This document shows, in pieces, positions 52,961 through 64,000 of a DNA stretch of 64,000 bases. Origin of the DNA: Ifrita kowaldi (taxonomy: Eukaryota > Chordata > Aves > Passeriformes > Cinclosomatidae); assembly GCA_013398055.1 (NCBI GenBank), contig VZRS01002444.1, forward strand, positions 310,001-374,000. The letters are read 5' to 3'. Both the position numbers and the translations under genes were made by a program. The notes beneath the pieces are model-generated. The model saw only the letters and a list, made by a program, of their open reading frames with translations. It was not told the origin of the DNA and did no database searches. Each line of letters opens with the position of its first letter. Within the stretch, counting starts at the first letter, position 1.

Positions 52961-54331
52961 ACCTTCAACCCTGTGTTTACTGTGATATATTCTTTTGCAT
53001 GTGACTTTGAAGTCTTCAGATAAAAGTACTATTATTGTTCTAAACCTAAATCTATTTGGAAAAAATAATTGTTTGTTCCGTTGGAAGAAGAACATTCCAG
53101 ACAGCCTTTCTTTAACCTATAATTTTGCATTGGTTTTGACTTCTTTTTTTTCTTTGAAAAATGTTTTATTGAAATATTTTTGATAAGTTGCAGAAATTTT
53201 AATTGGAATGTAAATGTTAAGCTGCTTCTGTGTCATGGTTTTACTGTGGGTCTGATGTTCTCTGCATAGGTACTTGCTACCTAAACTCACTGGCATTATA
53301 CTCTGCTTTTAAAATGCATACTTTGTCTTCTGTAGTGATAGGTGACACAAGCAGTACCACTTAATTTAGGATACTTGACATCTTAATGTTCCATTTTGTT
53401 ACCAAAAACCCCCTCTATGAGATATTTTAGTCATTTGGAGATGAAAGGATTGTGGTAGGTGTCTGCCTTCTGCATCTTTCCACATGGCCAGGGACTGTAG
53501 GGATCTATTCCCTACCTCCCAGACATTTGATGTGTATGGCTGTTAGGCTCTTCTGGCCTGAGGACTAAAATGGGATGTGGTCCTCTCCTGTGTGAGAAGA
53601 TTCACCCAAATCTACAAGAGGCAAAGCAGAGAGAAAATAAAAGTGCAGTGGGGCTTGGTGCTCCTGCTGAACACTGGGCAGAGGTGAGGGGTGGGAGCCA
53701 ACAAGTGTGTTAAGAACATGTTTTACTGGGCAATGCTGTGAGGGCAGATGGTGCTTGAGCAGCCCAGTTGTCTTCTGGGGCAGAACACAGACAGGAAGAG
53801 TCATGACTTGAGTGAGGTTTGGGCCACATCTCTCACAGCATTCTCGTGTGGCAGCTGGGGAGGGATGGGTGGATCTGGAGGGCACAGTGTGAGTTAAAAG
53901 TTGCATGAAGTGGTTGAATCTATTGGGAGCTTTGCTGTGGATGAGTAAAATTGCTATGAAATTATAATAATTCTGAAAAACCAGCCTTTTGCTCTCAAAA
54001 ACTGGACATTGTTTTTTTTTCCTTGAGAATTGGGATTGTGACAAATGATACAGTTGAGTTTATCTGCAGTGAGGTGTAATGCCATGTTATATCACAAGGG
54101 TGACAAGATTACTGGAGTTTACCAAATAAATACTCCAGTAAGATAGCCTACATGTAATACAGTGGGAATTTGATGGTTTACAGTAAATAATGAATTCTGG
54201 GCAGTTCAGTCATGAGAAGAAAATAAATAGAGGATAGTTTTTTTTATTCAGTGAGATTTGCTCAGCCTGTACATGGGATAGATTAGGCTCTGTTGAAAAA
54301 AATTGGGATTATATATTTAAAGGCTGGAGGA

Positions 54332-54987
54332 GACTGCTTAAGCACAGGTCACTTAAGTTTACCTGCAAAATCTTAATCTTAACACTTGCTAATTTCTGAT
54401 TTGTGATTGTCTGCATGAATGTAGCATACATGTAATATAAATTAAAATTATGGTATTAAAGCAGAGCAGCATAAGAGTAAGGTCATTGACCTGCTTCTTT
54501 ATTTACTGAGTGCATAGCCACATTTTAGATGCTGAGAAAGGAAATAAGCTAAATGGATTTTCGTATCCCCTATTGTATTGCTTTATTCCAGTGTTGCAGT
54601 GCAGGCTCTTCAGGCTATGGTGTTATTTTATCCAGAAGGAGGAATATATTAAATGAAATCTGGTAGCATGTGTGTGGCGTTACATAAGCACCACAGTGGT
54701 CATATGGTGAACGCCCTTATAAACCTCACTTTAAAAAAATTAAGTTAAAAGAATCATTCGATGTGAAATGATTTTTTTCTCCAGATGCTGTATTCCTTTC
54801 CCACATGGAGGTAAGTGAGGCCATGGAGAAATAATGCATTCTAGAAATACTCAAGGTCTTTCAGAAAATTGCTACTAAGCTACATGATCTTGCTGGAACC
54901 CACAAACTTGGAATTATTTCTGACTCTTTGCGGTTTCTACTCTTTGTGGCTGGTCCTGGCTGCTTTTTTTTTTTTTGGCTCAAAAAA
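54332..54987. repeat. left copy of 656-base duplicated contig end
   Basis: This copy matches 54989-55643 at a constant offset of 657 bases. One substitution was seen (G at 54575, A at 55232). The copies diverge only at the end: T13 then GGCTC and six A here, against T9-G-TT then GGCTC and AAAAGA on the right. A homopolymer error at a contig end plus one allelic difference explains all of it. Confidence 0.92.
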
Positions 54988-54988
54988 N
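54988..54988. other. single-N assembly join
   Basis: A lone N between two near-identical 650-base segments, the same pattern as at 38323. Confidence 0.92.
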
Positions 54989-55643
54989 GACTGCTTAAGC
55001 ACAGGTCACTTAAGTTTACCTGCAAAATCTTAATCTTAACACTTGCTAATTTCTGATTTGTGATTGTCTGCATGAATGTAGCATACATGTAATATAAATT
55101 AAAATTATGGTATTAAAGCAGAGCAGCATAAGAGTAAGGTCATTGACCTGCTTCTTTATTTACTGAGTGCATAGCCACATTTTAGATGCTGAGAAAGGAA
55201 ATAAGCTAAATGGATTTTCGTATCCCCTATTATATTGCTTTATTCCAGTGTTGCAGTGCAGGCTCTTCAGGCTATGGTGTTATTTTATCCAGAAGGAGGA
55301 ATATATTAAATGAAATCTGGTAGCATGTGTGTGGCGTTACATAAGCACCACAGTGGTCATATGGTGAACGCCCTTATAAACCTCACTTTAAAAAAATTAA
55401 GTTAAAAGAATCATTCGATGTGAAATGATTTTTTTCTCCAGATGCTGTATTCCTTTCCCACATGGAGGTAAGTGAGGCCATGGAGAAATAATGCATTCTA
55501 GAAATACTCAAGGTCTTTCAGAAAATTGCTACTAAGCTACATGATCTTGCTGGAACCCACAAACTTGGAATTATTTCTGACTCTTTGCGGTTTCTACTCT
55601 TTGTGGCTGGTCCTGGCTGCTTTTTTTTTGTTGGCTCAAAAGA
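54989..55643. repeat. right copy of 656-base duplicated contig end
   Basis: Partner of 54332-54987. It continues into unique intron, so the left copy is probably the redundant one. Confidence 0.92.
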
Positions 55644-58600
55644 GAAAGCTCTCCACAACCTGAGCAGTGGGCAAAGTTTGCATTGTGTGATTTGCTGTTC
55701 TGTGATGTGTTATTGACAGCTCCTGTATTATTGACACCTCCTGTTTTATCTCCATTTTATCCATTTTGAAATCCCGGTTGAAGTTGTCAAACTCACAGGT
55801 TACAATGTGAACCACAAAGGCATCTCAGAGAATCTAGAAAATACTTGGTACATCATTTCTTAAAATAAAAGATTTTTTTTAATATTTGGATGGAGGATGT
55901 GACTTTTTATTTCTGATGGCTCATTGTTGCTCTCTTGTGCCTTCACAGCCCGTATGTCCTTTTAATGCTTTTGAGCAGGAGTGGTTTGCCAGCTTCACTA
56001 AATACGTGGCTGCTTGCTCATCTATGGGATTTGGCTTTGCCATCCCTCATAAAGGAAAGAATTCAACCTTCTTCATGTTTAGAAGAGAATTTAAGAAAAG
56101 ATTTACATGTAGGGAGCGTTTTTATGTCTGAATTGGAGCTTTGCTTCGTTTCAGTTGATGTGCTTAAACACAGGCTGGCTGAGAACTAAAAGTTGTGGTA
56201 GCCTTTCAGACAAGAGGCCAGTGTAGTTTGGTGTTTTCTGACCACCTAGAGAGGATACTGGAAGAGAGAAGATGAGATACCTTATTCTTTATTTGAATTT
56301 GATCAGGAGGGAGGAAGGAAGTTCTTGCTTTCAAAAGCAGCAGGTATGGGATGCATTTCGATCATGCACTTGGGAGTTTGCTGCTCCCCTTCTGCTTATA
56401 AAGATGCACTTCTGGGTGATACTGAGGTGCTGTTTTGTGTATTTGGCACTTTGTTAACAATGTATGGCCAGCTTATACTTCTCCAGAGTGTTTTTTGTAT
56501 GCATAATGCTGATTCAGGCAGGCTTGCACTTGGTGTATTTTTAAACCTCAGGGCTGAAATGGTGCTCTCTTAATTTCAGTTTATTCTTGGATGTAAGTTT
56601 AAAGATGCAGCTCTTAGCGACTGGGCTCTGAAGTGCGATTTTTATTTTTAAACTTGTTGAGGTCCTCAGTGTTTGAAGTGGGGTCTTTCTTTATAATGTA
56701 TATGCAATAGTCCTTTTATAAATACTGCACTCATAATCAGTATTTTCTCTAACACATTATTGAGACTAATTATTTTAACTTTGCAGTTACTCATCAGCAT
56801 TGCAGGGAAGCATGGTTGCTGTATCTCATATCAGAAAGATGCACTCACAGCATTGAGAGGCAGCAGGATGGCTAGGTTTTTATCTAAAGAAGCTATGAGC
56901 AATGGCATATGGCTGATAACTTAATGGAAGTTGGATAAATAAAGGAAAAAAGGTCTGACATATCAGTGCAAAAAGTCATTAGTGGACTTTTTCTGTATCC
57001 TGTTTTCTATTAGTCTGTAGTAAACTGCTTTGAAAATCTTAGTGGGCTTTTCCTTTGGTCTTAAAATAACGGGTTCTCTTATATTGGATACATTTGTTTA
57101 TCTCAAGGGCTGAACTGTTTGGGTGCTTTTGATTTCTGTTTTGCATTTTTCAATCTGCATTTGAACACAAACTTTTTTCTCACCCATTTTATGGTTATTT
57201 ACATAATACTTTAGGAACATTAATGTCATTATACGAATTAAAATTTAAAAAGGGAAGCAAATCTCTGCAAATGATGTAAGATTTCAGCATGGGGCTCTTG
57301 ATTTATATGTTGACATATAATCAATTCCCCTGTGCCACAAGAAAACAAAATGTGTGTGAATTTCTTAGCTAAGTTTGTAGCAAGTTTTGTAATGGTATCC
57401 AAGTTCTCCATGTTTACCTACATGGTTCACATGCAGTAAAGCCTGTCACTTTAAAGTTGCTCTCAATATTGTTCACTTTCCGTGTCTGAAGACCTAATTT
57501 TCCCACTTTGAGTGGATTGCTTAAATGCACCTTGCACAATTTTCATGGACAATACAAGATAGAAGTTGTTTTCCAGACAGTAGTTTGAGGACTAAAGTGG
57601 GGTTCTTGAAATAAATGCAAAGAAATGCCAAAGATACTTGCCATAGCTGATCTCAGTTACAAATTCCTGTTGATCAGGACAGTGCTCTGAAGTATTTTAC
57701 CTCATTCTGGTGGTAGAGGGGTGGACTGAGTGATCCAGCCCCAGCTCCCTGCTTGAAAAATCCGTTGCCATAAAGCTAAAGAAAATATGCAAAAGCTTAG
57801 AACTGTGTTATAGCTTGTAGGGATCCCTTACATAGGGAAACTAGGTATGCATAAGAGAAACAAATCGAATACTGGCGGTCAGTTGCATTCTTTTCAGTGC
57901 TTCTGGGTTTGTATTTTAGAGGCCAGACAAAACAAAGATGAATTTTACTTATGTACTTGAGCCTCTTGAAGAAAACCCCTACATTTGGAGTATTTTAAAC
58001 CATGGGCAAATGTCTCTGTCAGTCGGGGTCAGAGTGAAATGGAATGAAATACTGTACTGATGTTCATGGTCTGCTCAGAAAACAGGAAATCAGTGATTTA
58101 AAGCTACTCTGGCTCGTTATTTGATCCAGTGGGTGCAGACCAACTCCCTGATTCACTTCTCTGCTGGTTCCATGTCTGACCTTTTGAAGGAGATGCAACT
58201 ACAACTCACTTTGGGTGATCTAATCCACCCCCCAGTCATACTCTGGCATTGTTCTGGTCAGATTCATATTCCTACAAACTTTATGCTCTTGGAACAGAGG
58301 TTATGGTCAGTTAAGATACTGTGCTGTGTGCTCCTTTGACAGTTCTGGCACTGGGAACAGGAGGGGAAGAAAGGAATGGGCTTGAATGTGTTCTTTCTCT
58401 GATAGGTCTATGGAAACTTCAGATACAATAATAGATGCTAATTAGAACAAATATAGATGGGCTTTTAAAATAATCTGCAAGGTCCTGGATAGATCAGCGT
58501 GAGGTGGTGATTCTCAGTAGGTTGAGTGATGCAGTGTCATTTTCTCCTCACATCTGAGGACAAGCAGACCTGTCTGAAAGCCAGACCCAGCTACACCGAA

Positions 58601-61600
58601 ATCAGGTGATTCTTAAAGCTTGGGGAGAGCACAGCCAGGATGTGCAGGGCTTCCCTCCTGGGAGAGAGCTGGGGGCAGCACAGATGACCTGCTTTGGTTG
58701 GCAAGGAGGTGGGGTGGGTGCATCTTTACATGATTCTGCAGATTTTCAGTGCATTTTAAATTAGGATAATGTTTTCTGAAAGAGAATTAGTCAGGATCCA
58801 AACTGTTCTTGAACTGGCATTTGAAACTGTGAAGACCATGAGAAGATACATTAACAGGAGCCTCATTCAATGCTGGAAAATATTCCTGTGCCCATACTCC
58901 ACTGCAACGTTTGTCCTACACATAGGAATTGCAGCAAACTTTGTCACAGGAAGCGATGCTTTTCAAGTGCATGTTGCTTAATGTGGCTGAACACTGAGGA
59001 ATGTGGCAGAACACACCTTATATTCTGATACAAGCCAGCTCTGTATGCCGTGGTCAAGAACTGCAAATCACAATGAGCAAAGGTTAATCATGTGAAGTGA
59101 ATATTTCAAAAGTACTTGTTCATTCTCCTTCTGGTCACTGTTTATGGGCCGCATGTAAGATGCATCAATCCTAATCATTTGAGTTAAGAGGAGAGAGTAG
59201 GCATAACACTGAGGAAAGTTTCATGGATGCTTTATTAAAAACCAAGCTGTGTTCTGAGTATATGCACACAATTGTGTTTTCTAATCACATTTTTTGTTCT
59301 AAAATGTTATCTAAATTCTGTTAAAGATATTTCAGATTAGTATATGTAGACTGTTTCTGTAATACTTTCGTTCATCTGTTTAGGTGGGTAATTTCTGAAA
59401 AATAATATTATAAACTGGAATGCCAATAATGCAGTCTTTGTGACTTCATTTAAAATAGAAAACTATACAGATCTCTTGTGCATCTTCTGGTTCCAGTTTT
59501 GTTTTGAGGAGTGACATTGCTGGTAGATTCCTTAGTTCTTGCCAATTTATTGACCCCATCCATGGTTGTAGAAGAGGAAGGATTTACTGCCAGTATTACC
59601 ACATGTGAAATCACAGAAGTCTTTCAGAATGGGTTGAGCTGGTACTTTTCATATGGCAGTTTCATTTTTGTAGTGCTTGCAATGTCTCTGAAACGTGTAG
59701 AAAACCTTGGGGTTTTTTTATTTTTCTTCTTGAAGTCTATAAACATTACTTGTATCGCCATTGTTGCAACTGTAACAATGATTGAAACTGGAGAGGGAGG
59801 GGTAGTGGATGAAAGAAGGAAGGGTTTGGGAAAGGTTTGATTCAAGCCCCTGTACTTCCAGCCTTTAAAAAGACAATATTGGAAGTCAGTAGAAAGCTGG
59901 AGGTAAATGCTAAATTGTTTCTCTCCAGTTTATCTATATGGGTAGTACTGCTGAGCAGGTTTAGCCAAAGGGGTAATGAATATATATTTGAGGACAAAAA
60001 GGCTTGAAACTGAAACTACCAAGTATTTACAATGGCCTTTTAAGTCTGTTTTGACATTAGTTAATATCTTGACAAACTATTTTGGTTCAGGCTTTTTTAG
60101 TGAGGGTTTTTTCTCTTACATGAACATACCTCTTGATCTCCTTTCTCATACTATTTTGTGGATTCTTCAAGAATTCACAGGCACTGATGTGGCATTTGAT
60201 TTGAAAAATGTTGTAATAATAACATTATAATCTGTAAAAGGGTGTTTCTTTTGGTTTTGGTTGGCAGCCAGAGGCTCGGGGAACCCAAACAATATTCTTA
60301 CTGGTGAAGCTCGTGGGTATTGTTCGTTGTATAATTGTGATTTCCAAAAGGAATACAAGATTTTTGTTGTTTTCCAGAAGGCATGTAGCTGCTAGACTTT
60401 TTCTCTTTTTATTTTTTTTAAACAGTTTTCTGTATATTGCCTGTGACCGTTTTTTGCTGACTTATTTGGAGGCCTCTTCATATTCCAGTTACTGAAGGTT
60501 TTAGTTCAGCCAATAGACTTTTCAGCTGCTCTTCTATTTTGATCTAAGTTTCTGCAATTTGTTCCCCTCTGAGTCTGATGATGTTGGGAATAGGCATAGA
60601 CAGATTATCTGGAGCCAAGTGAGATGTCCTCCATACAGGGCAGCAGGCTTTGTAGAAAAGGAGGAGGTGAAAAACATCATTTTGTTTCCACTTAAGCTAA
60701 GATGCAGGAAAAAAGCTGATATTTTCAGTATTATGAATTACTGAGTAAATAGCTCTGTGATTAAAATAATGAAGTTCCCTAGACTGTTCTGAACTGTCCA
60801 ACCTAAATGCTGTGCTCTGAAGCTGTGTGACATCTGAGGATGAAGCCCAGCTCTGCCGAGTCCAGTCCTTTGGTTTGGAATTCTCTCCATCAGTGCTTGC
60901 ATATTTTGTTGTTTTACTGTCAGGAGTTAAAAGATAAATGGGTGGGCTGGGATTAGGAGATGGGCTACTAAGGGACATGCAATGGTTGGAGATTGATTTG
61001 AGAACAGTTCCAGATGAGTAAGAAAATAAAGGCTTGAGTGCTGAGAGTTGCACAGTAGCATTTGGCATGAACCTTTTTGATAGCTGTAGAATTGATGCTA
61101 AGTAAAGGGAGATGGAAGAAGGAAACTATACTGAGAGTTGAGATTTGTCCTAGCAATGTTGTTATTCTATACACTCACAGTACAATCTATTTTATAGAGA
61201 TAAAAGCATACTAAAAAGTAATCTCTGAGAGTTGAGCATTCTCGTGGAGAGTTCAGTTCTTGGATCTGAGTGTTGAGGTCTCAGCCCCTCAAAAATACTG
61301 TGTGTAACTCTTCTGTAGTAAGGACTTTTGTCCAAGTACATAATACTTATTTAGGAGATAATTATTTTTTTTATTGCCAAAGATATCATTTCAGTATTAA
61401 AAGCTACCTAATGTAGGGACTTGAAGCATAGTGGTTACCTATCCAAGCATCCAGCATTAGCAGAAATGCAGCAGGTGGCACCATAAATATATTACCAGAA
61501 AAAATTTTGGTTACATGCAACTTGAGGGGATAGGGATACTTATTAAGGGTGGTGGTTTACTGAACTGAAAAAGAAAGAAGCCAAAATGAATCCTTGACTA

Positions 61601-62508
61601 AACCGGTTTATTCTGATCAAGCTGAGCCCAGATTGATCTTTAAAAGCTTATTTCATTCTTGTCCTCTTCTTGAAATAAATAATGCAGTAGCAAGCTCATT
61701 AAGGTCAAAGTTTGATAGCATCTGGGAAATTTTAGTATAAGTAGTGTTTGGTGTTTCACTTCTCCTACAATATTCCTGAGAAGTGGAGCCCCACATTTTA
61801 GTGACAGCAGTGCTGGCTATATATTTATGAACATTCAAATCTTCCTAAGAAAGCCTTGAGGATTTTCTTTTTGGTATATGGAGTACTATAGACTAGGAGA
61901 GGATAGGCTTTTGTATTACTAATTATTTTGCAGGGATGGTTCATAAGAGTTCATTGTGCTTGGTGCTGTGCAAACACATTACAAGTTTTTTTTTGCTCTG
62001 AATATTTTACAGTTTAATACAACCATGTCAAAGAAGTGTGTGAAGGCTTTTTTATGGAAGGGGTGGGAAAGCAGGCACATAGGTACATGAATGAGTATTG
62101 TAATGCTATACTTTTGATGCTGCAGATGCTTGAGGGAGTATATTTAAGCTATTCCATGGCGTGGGTATATCTGATTATTTGCAGATAGTATTGCAAGCAT
62201 TGCAGCACAGGTGATGTAAATATCAACATTATTGTGGTCATGCCAATCTTCCAGTCTCATGAACAGAAGAAGAATAAGGTAGGGGGTGCAAATATGTGGT
62301 AACTTTAAATGATGGAGTTCTCAGTCTATTGGCTTTCTGCTTTTTGAGTTGTGGACTCTCCTGGAAGGTCAGTCATCTTACAATACAGGAGGGTGTCATA
62401 TGTGGCTGATACATCACCATGTAAGCACATATCATGTGACATAAGCATGTGTGATGCACTCATGTGCAATTAATTGTTTCATTCTTTTTGTTCCCCTTTC
62501 ATCCATAG

Positions 62509-63150
62509 GTGACAAAGAAGGTCAAGTCCATGCAGATGTTCCATACTCCTGTGACTTATGCAATGCAGGGTGACAGAGTGGGTGTCTGTGTGACCCAGTT
62601 TGACCCTAAACTGCTGGAACGAGGCCTAATTTGCACCCCAGATTCACTTCACACCATCCATGCTGCCATAATTTCCTTGAAGAAAATTCAGTATTTTCGA
62701 GGAGCTCTTCAGACTAAGGCCAAGTTCCACATCACAGTCGGTCATGAAACAGTTATGGGAAGAGTGATGTTTTTCAGTCCAGCCCCTGCTGACTTCAATG
62801 AAGAAATTCAAGAAAATGTTTTTGATTTTGAAAAAGATTATCTTTATCAAGAGGAATATTTGTCCAAGGACTCGGTTTCTTCGGAGGAGAACAAAGAAAA
62901 TGACCAAGCAGGAGAAGTCCAGCTCCCAAAACAACAGTGGGCTTTGCTGGAGTTTGAAAAACCAGTCACTTGTCCTAAACTGTGCCTTGTGATCGGCTCT
63001 AAGCTGGATACAGATATTCATGCCAATACCTGCAGGCTGGCATTCCATGGGGTACTGCTGCAAGGCATGGAAGACAAGAACTACCCAGAGACTTTCCTTC
63101 CAAAGCTGAAAGTGTACAAACAGAAGCACAAAGAAGGACAAGTGGAAAGG
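62509..63150 (+). CDS. EEFSEC: EEFSEC exon 5 (by inference): rest of domain 2 and domain 3
   Basis: The 642 bases (214 codons, phase 0 at both ends) continue directly from exon 4 (PALK then VTKKVKSMQMF). In exon numbering: GDRVGVCV at residues 21-28, FDPKLLERG at 31-39, KAKFHITVGHETVMG at 70-84 and a hydrophobic strand MFFSP. A variable acidic linker rich in Glu, Ser and Lys follows, coded at about 62850-62925. Then come WALLEFEKPVTCPKLCLVIG, CRLAFHG and LPKLKVYKQKHKEG. Residue 23 (Arg, codon 62575-62577) corresponds to human Arg285, the third selenocysteine-pocket residue I recall, and is conserved. The acceptor has a long pyrimidine tract; the donor AGG|GTAAGC is good. The frame stays open past the donor to 63273, but that tail is intronic. 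The next exon should start domain 4, which binds tRNA and SBP2 and acts in SECIS decoding; it is not in the window. The open minus-strand frame here is a shadow. Confidence 0.97.
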
Positions 63151-64000
63151 GTAAGCTGTCTGTCTAATGCTGTACATGGGAACTGGAAATATCTGTCCTG
63201 TGTAAGTGCATGTGTTGGTGGGCTACAGAATTGTCACTGCGGTGTTCCAGAGCCTTTACACAGGTTTTTCTAATGTTTGTATACCTGGTGTATTACGTCT
63301 GGTCTGCTTGTAAGCAGAAATCACTTCTTAAAAGGGACTGGTTTATTCAGTGCAATGCAGTGTTGAGTAATTTGAGGCTGGTTTTTCACTGATCCTTTTG
63401 AAGTCTGATCAGTGTGTTCCTCCCAGAGACTGGCTTTGTGCACCTTCCTAAGCGACAAAACTTCCAGCTTTCCACTGATGTATTTTACACAGTCTGCAGT
63501 ACATTGAAAATGTAAAGACAGTAGAAAACACAAAGTAGCATTTGATTAAATAACACAAAGAACACAAGTGATTTTCTATTTTTACGTTTTAATAAGTAAG
63601 AGCATTTATTTTAGTAGGCAAAAAAGAGCAATTTCCTACAGGATGCCTTACAAGTGATAGCACGTTGAAGTTGGAATCAGGTTCGTGACACGGAGAACTT
63701 AAGCTGTGCCTAAGGCATGTTGTTTCTGTGTCACACAGGTAGTAATAATCATCATCACCTTCTGTAGTGCTTGTATTTGACCCATCTCAGTGTGGCAGAA
63801 GACAGAGGTGCTTTGTGGAGGAGTTAGCAGCTACAGTGGAAATTAAAGGGGATTTGTTTGTGCTCTGCTGTCAGTATGGAGAGATGCACTCTCTGTCAGG
63901 GTTTGGTGTTACATTGCTGCCATAGGTTTGGCCTTGGTGGTGGTTACCCTTCAGTCAACAGGGGAGAATCACTTGTTTATACATTGCATAGTGGAATTTT
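63151..64000 (+). other. EEFSEC: EEFSEC intron 5, start
   Basis: The intron starts with GTAAGC. I searched the 850 bases for the next expected segment (beginning AMDDYSVIGR in the human protein) and did not find it. It contains no other supported feature. Confidence 0.85.

Larger units (their letters stand above)
52961..62508 (+). other. EEFSEC: EEFSEC intron 4, 3' part; no supported gene
   Basis: Ordinary AT-rich intron ending in a long pyrimidine tract and ATCCATAG at 62501-62508. It includes the large assembly duplication at 54332-55643. A 159-codon minus-strand frame at 53565-54044 lies in a locally G-rich + strand and has no domain I can name. I found no RNA gene or mobile element. Confidence 0.8.

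Noticed and set aside
53565..54044. 159-codon minus-strand open frame
   Set aside because: It lies in a locally G-rich + strand, has no recognisable motif, and I could not match it to a retroelement.
54861..55088. Open frame containing one unknown residue at 54988
   Set aside because: It spans an assembly join between duplicated contig ends.
62644..63177. 177-codon minus-strand open frame
   Set aside because: Antisense shadow of EEFSEC exon 5.
63151..63273. Extension of the exon 5 frame past its donor
   Set aside because: A strong GTAAGC donor sits at the exact end of family similarity; the tail resembles nothing.
1..64000. CR1-type LINE or LTR element remnants
   Set aside because: I looked for the CR1 3' octamer repeat and typical body phrases, and for paired LTR ends, and saw none I could defend; a RepeatMasker run would decide.

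Overview
This is a vertebrate nuclear window, and I read it as bird or another sauropsid. It is AT-rich, mostly non-coding and poor in interspersed repeats. It carries four spliced exons that together encode the middle of one protein, the selenocysteine-specific translation elongation factor eEFSec (gene EEFSEC). Vertebrate origin is firm from the protein and the intron-exon structure. The bird/sauropsid call is softer: it rests on the low repeat load, the G/T-rich low-complexity patches and the intron sizes. I saw no sequence signature that fixes the species.

Layout on the + strand: 1-28554 is the 3' part of a long first intron. It includes a perfect 870-bp minisatellite at 14136-15005 and an assembly gap at 15500-15839. 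Exon 2 is 28555-28762 and holds the G-domain NKID motif. Exon 3 is 31464-31560 and holds the end of the G domain. Exon 4 is 33152-33316 and starts domain 2. A 29-kb intron, 33317-62508, follows. It contains a block at about 51.0-53.0 kb that looks like conserved regulatory DNA, plus two assembly joins with duplicated flanks. Exon 5 is 62509-63150 and holds the rest of domain 2 and domain 3. The start of intron 5 runs to 64000. Exon numbers assume the usual vertebrate arrangement, in which exon 1 encodes about the first 106 residues. Exon 1 (P-loop, switch regions, DCPGH) and the last exons (domain 4) lie outside the window.

The exons join with consistent phases (1, 2, 0, 0, 0) into 371 residues of a protein of about 590. 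All three residues described for the selenocysteine pocket of human eEFSec are present: Asp229 and His230 in exon 4, and Arg285 in exon 5. The gene therefore looks intact and functional here. The product carries Sec-tRNA[Ser]Sec to the ribosome at UGA codons together with GTP, SBP2 and the SECIS element.

No second gene, tRNA, rRNA, CRISPR array or intact mobile element could be supported. The most striking non-coding object is the minisatellite: 45 exactly spaced GGGG tracts separated by 15-T runs, with no variation. Three places where a sequence is repeated on either side of Ns look like assembly artefacts and should not be read as biology.
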